Source of the DNA: an uncultured Prosthecobacter sp.
Lineage (GTDB): Bacteria > Verrucomicrobiota > Verrucomicrobiia > Verrucomicrobiales > Verrucomicrobiaceae
Length of the DNA: 8,523 bases
Direction of reading: 5' to 3'
Assembly: GCA_937941745.1 (NCBI GenBank)
Contig: CALDGV010000136.1
Span: 1-8,523, forward strand
Shown piece after piece: positions 6,399 through 8,523 of the stretch. The notes below the pieces were generated by a model. The model was given only the letters and a program-made list of their open reading frames with translations. It searched no databases and was not told where the DNA came from. Made by a program: the position numbers and the translations under genes. Each line of letters opens with the position of its first letter. Within the stretch, counting starts at the first letter, position 1.

Positions 6399-8523
6399 TC
6401 AGCGAGTGGGCTGCTCCAGGCTGACACCGCCGGAGAGGATGGCCGTATCCGCAGGCTTCTGGGCACCTGCAGGAATCTGCGGCAGCAGGAAGTAGCCCAC
6501 GGCCTTGATCTGGCCGCTGACACCGCGCACCACCTGGCCCAGGAAGGGCACCTTGGCGCGGGTGAAGTTGCTGCCGTTCTCCACGAGCGTGAAGCTGCCG
6601 CTCACCGCACCGGTGCTGGCATTCAGCGTCAGGGCGACCTTGCCGGGGTTGTTCACTGCGGCGGGCAGCACGATCTTGTTGTCGTCGGTGTAGGTGAAGG
6701 TCAGGTCCGGGTCGGTGGTGGAGCCAGCCAGACCGCCATCGGTGAAGCGCAGCTGCACATCACCTGCATCGGGAAGACCGAGGATGATGTTCCCCGGGCC
6801 GGCCGGAGCCAGGTAGCCGCCTTCGGCCGTGAGGTTGACCGGCCCAAAGCTGGCCGCGTAGGTGCGCGTGACGGTGGCAGGCTTGAACCAGGTCAGCGAT
6901 CCGCTGATCGAATTGCCGGCGAACTCCGCCATCGCATCCGGCGTGATCTTCAAGGCGCCGAACGCCGTGCCCAGGGCCTTGTAGAGCGGCGCGAACATCC
7001 AGAAGTCCGCATCACTGCTCAGGAAGCTGGCGCTGGTGATGCTTTCCCCGTCCGCCGTCCTGCCGACGAGGGTCAGCGTGCCGCCGAGCCCGACGGTGAA
7101 CGTGGCATAGCCGCTGCCCTGTGGGATGGAGATCACACCGTCATCCCCGGCATCGCTGAGGTTGAGGCCCAGGCTGTAGTAGCCTGCCAGCTCTTCGGCA
7201 GGATTCGTCAGGGCGTTCCAGGCGGAGCGCCAGCCGTTGACCGTGGCCGTGCCCACCATGCCGCTCACGGCACCGGTCAGGCTGTCAATGTTGAGGCTCA
7301 CGGGAGCCCCGGCCATCGTGGTGCTCAGGTGGGGAGGCTGGGTGGACAGCCGGCCTGTGGCCGCCGTGGTCACGCCGACTCCCTGGGCGATCTTGGTGCC
7401 CGGCAGCGCACCGGTGATCCGGAGCGTGTAGGTGCCTGTGGAGGTCACGGTGAGGCTGAACTGCCCGCCGAGGTTCCGGTTCGTTTCCCCATTGCGCGTG
7501 ATGTAGCCGCCAAAGGTGCCGACAAGGTTCTTCGGCAGCGCCTTCACCGTCAGCTTTGTGGTCACCACCGGGCTGCTGCCCGCGCTGTTCGTGGCCCGGA
7601 TCTGCACATTGAAAACGCCGGACACATCCGGGATGCCTGAGATGACTCCTCCAGGGGTGGCCTTCAGCCCTTTCGGCAGGCCGGTGATGGTGAAGGTCTT
7701 GGGATAGTTCAGCGCCGTGATCGTCTGGTTGAACGAAGCACCCACGCTGATCACCGGGAAGGTCACGGGATTCACCACGGGCTTCACAAAGGTGGCGGAC
7801 ACCGGCAGCAGCAGGCTCTTGGTCACCGAGAAGCCGGAGCCATCCGTCACCCGCACCGTCAGGGCGGCATCACCGGCGGCGGTCGGAATGCCGGTGAAGG
7901 TTCCCCCGGTGGTCAGGCTGATGCCTGCGGGCGGTGCGCCGGCCTGGATGGTCCAGGTGTAGGGTTCCACGCCTCCGGTCGCTGCCAGCGGAGCTGAATA
8001 CGCCGTGCCTCTGACGCCGGTGGGCAGGGTCGTCGTCGCAATGTCGAGGTCGCTGATGGTCAGTTCAAAGACACGGGTGTCCGTCTTGCTGTCTGCGTCC
8101 ATGACCTGCACCGTGGCGGTGGCGGTGCCAATGCTCGTGCTGGTGCCGGAAAGGACGCCGCCCGTGCTCAGGGTGAGGCCGTCGGAGAAATCACCGTCCA
8201 GGACGGTCCAGGTGTAGGGTGCCCGGCCGCCCACGGCGGTCAGCGTGGTGGTGTAAGGCACGTTGGTCCGCGCGGTCGGCAGCGGTGAGGAGGTCAGGAT
8301 GCCCGGATCGGTGGGGGCTTGAGCCGTCACCGTGGCCGTGTCGGAGTTGGCGCCCGTGGTGTTGGCCACGTTGGTCACCTTCACCCAGTAGTTCGTCGTC
8401 GCCAGCAGCGTCGGTGTGGTGAAGGAGGAGGAATTCGTGCCCACCGGCGTGCTCGTGTCGCCGCTGCTGCCCTGATACCATTGGTAGGTCAGCGGGGCAT
8501 CGCCTGTGGCCGTGACGCTGAGG
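6399..8523 (-). CDS. Modular surface/secreted protein with Ig-like and He_PIG domains, 5'-truncated
   Basis: Stop TGA is the complement of 6399-6401. The frame is open to the window edge: upstream of the in-frame GTG at 8442-8444 another 26 codons read as good Ig-like sequence (TATGDAPLTYQWYQG), so that GTG is internal and at least 707 residues are visible. Order from the N-terminal side: Ig-like (8313-8522), three He_PIG domains (7545-8312) and a C-terminal module (6402-7544). No catalytic motif, transmembrane segment or known sorting signal is visible; the protein ends LSGGVSLEQPTR. Its C-terminal half parallels that of the convergent gene, which makes the two paralogues or recipients of the same 3' module. 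Probably an extracellular adhesin-like or matrix protein (inferred). A good terminator follows it. Confidence 0.92.
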   Translation of the reverse strand, partial: LSVTATGDAPLTYQWYQGSSGDTSTPVGTNSSSFTTPTLLATTNYWVKVTNVANTTGANSDTATVTAQAPTDPGILTSSPLPTARTNVPYTTTLTAVGGRAPYTWTVLDGDFSDGLTLSTGGVLSGTSTSIGTATATVQVMDADSKTDTRVFELTISDLDIATTTLPTGVRGTAYSAPLAATGGVEPYTWTIQAGAPPAGISLTTGGTFTGIPTAAGDAALTVRVTDGSGFSVTKSLLLPVSATFVKPVVNPVTFPVISVGASFNQTITALNYPKTFTITGLPKGLKATPGGVISGIPDVSGVFNVQIRATNSAGSSPVVTTKLTVKALPKNLVGTFGGYITRNGETNRNLGGQFSLTVTSTGTYTLRITGALPGTKIAQGVGVTTAATGRLSTQPPHLSTTMAGAPVSLNIDSLTGAVSGMVGTATVNGWRSAWNALTNPAEELAGYYSLGLNLSDAGDDGVISIPQGSGYATFTVGLGGTLTLVGRTADGESITSASFLSSDADFWMFAPLYKALGTAFGALKITPDAMAEFAGNSISGSLTWFKPATVTRTYAASFGPVNLTAEGGYLAPAGPGNIILGLPDAGDVQLRFTDGGLAGSTTDPDLTFTYTDDNKIVLPAAVNNPGKVALTLNASTGAVSGSFTLVENGSNFTRAKVPFLGQVVRGVSGQIKAVGYFLLPQIPAGAQKPADTAILSGGVSLEQPTR
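6402..7544 (-). other. C-terminal module of about 381 residues, homologous to that at 5171-6319
   Basis: Landmarks in order from the N-terminal side: LVGTF, RNLGGQ, GWRSAW, IPQGSGYATFTVG (start at 7127) followed by VGRTADGESITSASFL (ending at 7020), GSLTWFKPA, NASTGAVSGSFTL, GYFLLPQIP (6471-6497) and the terminal LSGGVSLE. Length, order and spacing match the convergent gene's module. Synonymous sites differ in the best-conserved stretch (GYFLLPQ), so the copies are not the product of a very recent duplication. Confidence 0.7.
7545..8312 (-). repeat. Three tandem putative-Ig (He_PIG) domains
   Basis: Copies at about 8049-8312 (PLPTARTNVPYTTTLTAVGG, PYTWTV, GVLSGTS), 7797-8048 (LPTGVRGTAYSAPLAATGG, PYTWTI, PPAGISL, GTFTGIPTAAG, VRVTDGSG) and 7545-7796 (VGASFNQTITA, TGLPKGL, GVISGIPDVSG, IRATNSAG). 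The pattern Y/F-x-x-x-L-x-A-x-G-G-x-x-P-Y-T-W, then G.(L/I)SGxP, is the He_PIG signature. The third matches the He_PIG that precedes the C-terminal module in the convergent gene. Structural spacer role inferred. Confidence 0.85.
8313..8522 (-). other. Ig-like domain, cut by the window edge
   Basis: Visible part begins LSVTATGDAPLTYQWYQG, continues with SSSFTTPTLLATTNYWVKVTN and ends SDTATVTAQAP. The YQWY strand and NYWVKVTN strand are standard for the Ig-like domains of large bacterial surface proteins. The first strand lies beyond the edge. Confidence 0.8.

Noticed and set aside
3920..6523. Minus-strand open frame of 867 codons opposite the first gene
   Set aside because: It is in exact codon register with the sense gene, so it would be stopped only by TTA, CTA or TCA sense codons, which are rare in this GC-rich gene. 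Its translation is low-complexity Gly/Ala/Arg/Glu sequence with no recognisable domain, and it crosses the terminator and the neighbour's 3' end.
6075..7640. Plus-strand open frame of 521 codons across the gene junction
   Set aside because: Same register effect opposite the minus-strand gene. It begins out of frame inside the first gene and crosses the terminator, while the minus-strand frame gives clear Ig and He_PIG domains.
8442..8444. GTG as the start of the minus-strand gene
   Set aside because: The 26 codons upstream are open and complete the Ig-like strand with YQWYQG, so the gene continues past the window edge.

Overview
The window is filled by two very large, convergent, incomplete genes for modular, non-enzymatic, probably secreted or surface-displayed proteins. 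Sequence is GC-rich, with codons ending mostly in C or G, most strongly in the 3' half of the first gene. Long proteins built from cadherin-like, Ig-like, choice-of-anchor D and Asp-box modules, together with the C-terminal domain style seen here, suggest a Verrucomicrobiota genome (Prosthecobacter/Verrucomicrobium-like) or a related PVC bacterium. This is inference from architecture; no rRNA or housekeeping gene is present to confirm it.

Layout: bases 2-6322 (+) encode the last 2106 residues of a protein whose N-terminus lies to the left of the window. In order it carries: the tail of an Asp-box beta-propeller with the second half of a cadherin-like domain; a CADG-type domain; a cadherin-like domain interrupted by a complete seven-bladed Asp-box propeller; a second CADG domain; an uninterrupted cadherin-like domain; five choice-of-anchor D (ASH-like) repeats; two Ig-like domains; a putative-Ig (He_PIG) domain; and a C-terminal module of about 383 residues. 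Bases 6323-6398 are a short convergent intergenic gap with a strong hairpin followed, on the minus strand, by a T-tract. Bases 6399-8523 (-) encode the last 707 residues of a second protein: an Ig-like domain, three He_PIG domains and a C-terminal module of about 381 residues.

The C-terminal modules of the two convergent genes are clearly homologous (shared LVG[ST], LGG[RQ], GW[KR]xxW, PQGxG[FY]AxF, GSLTW, TGA[IV]SG, GYFLLPQ[LI]P and a final LSGxV motif) and each directly follows a He_PIG domain, so the tail-to-tail neighbours are paralogues, or proteins sharing a mobile 3' module. I see no catalytic residues, no LPXTG, PEP-CTERM or other standard sorting signal at either C-terminus; the shared module is the best candidate for a common anchoring or export function, but that is speculation. 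The most unusual feature is the propeller nested inside a cadherin-like domain, seen once completely and once partially. Both genes lack their 5' ends here, so signal peptides, promoters and start sites cannot be assessed. No RNA genes, mobile elements or CRISPR arrays were found.
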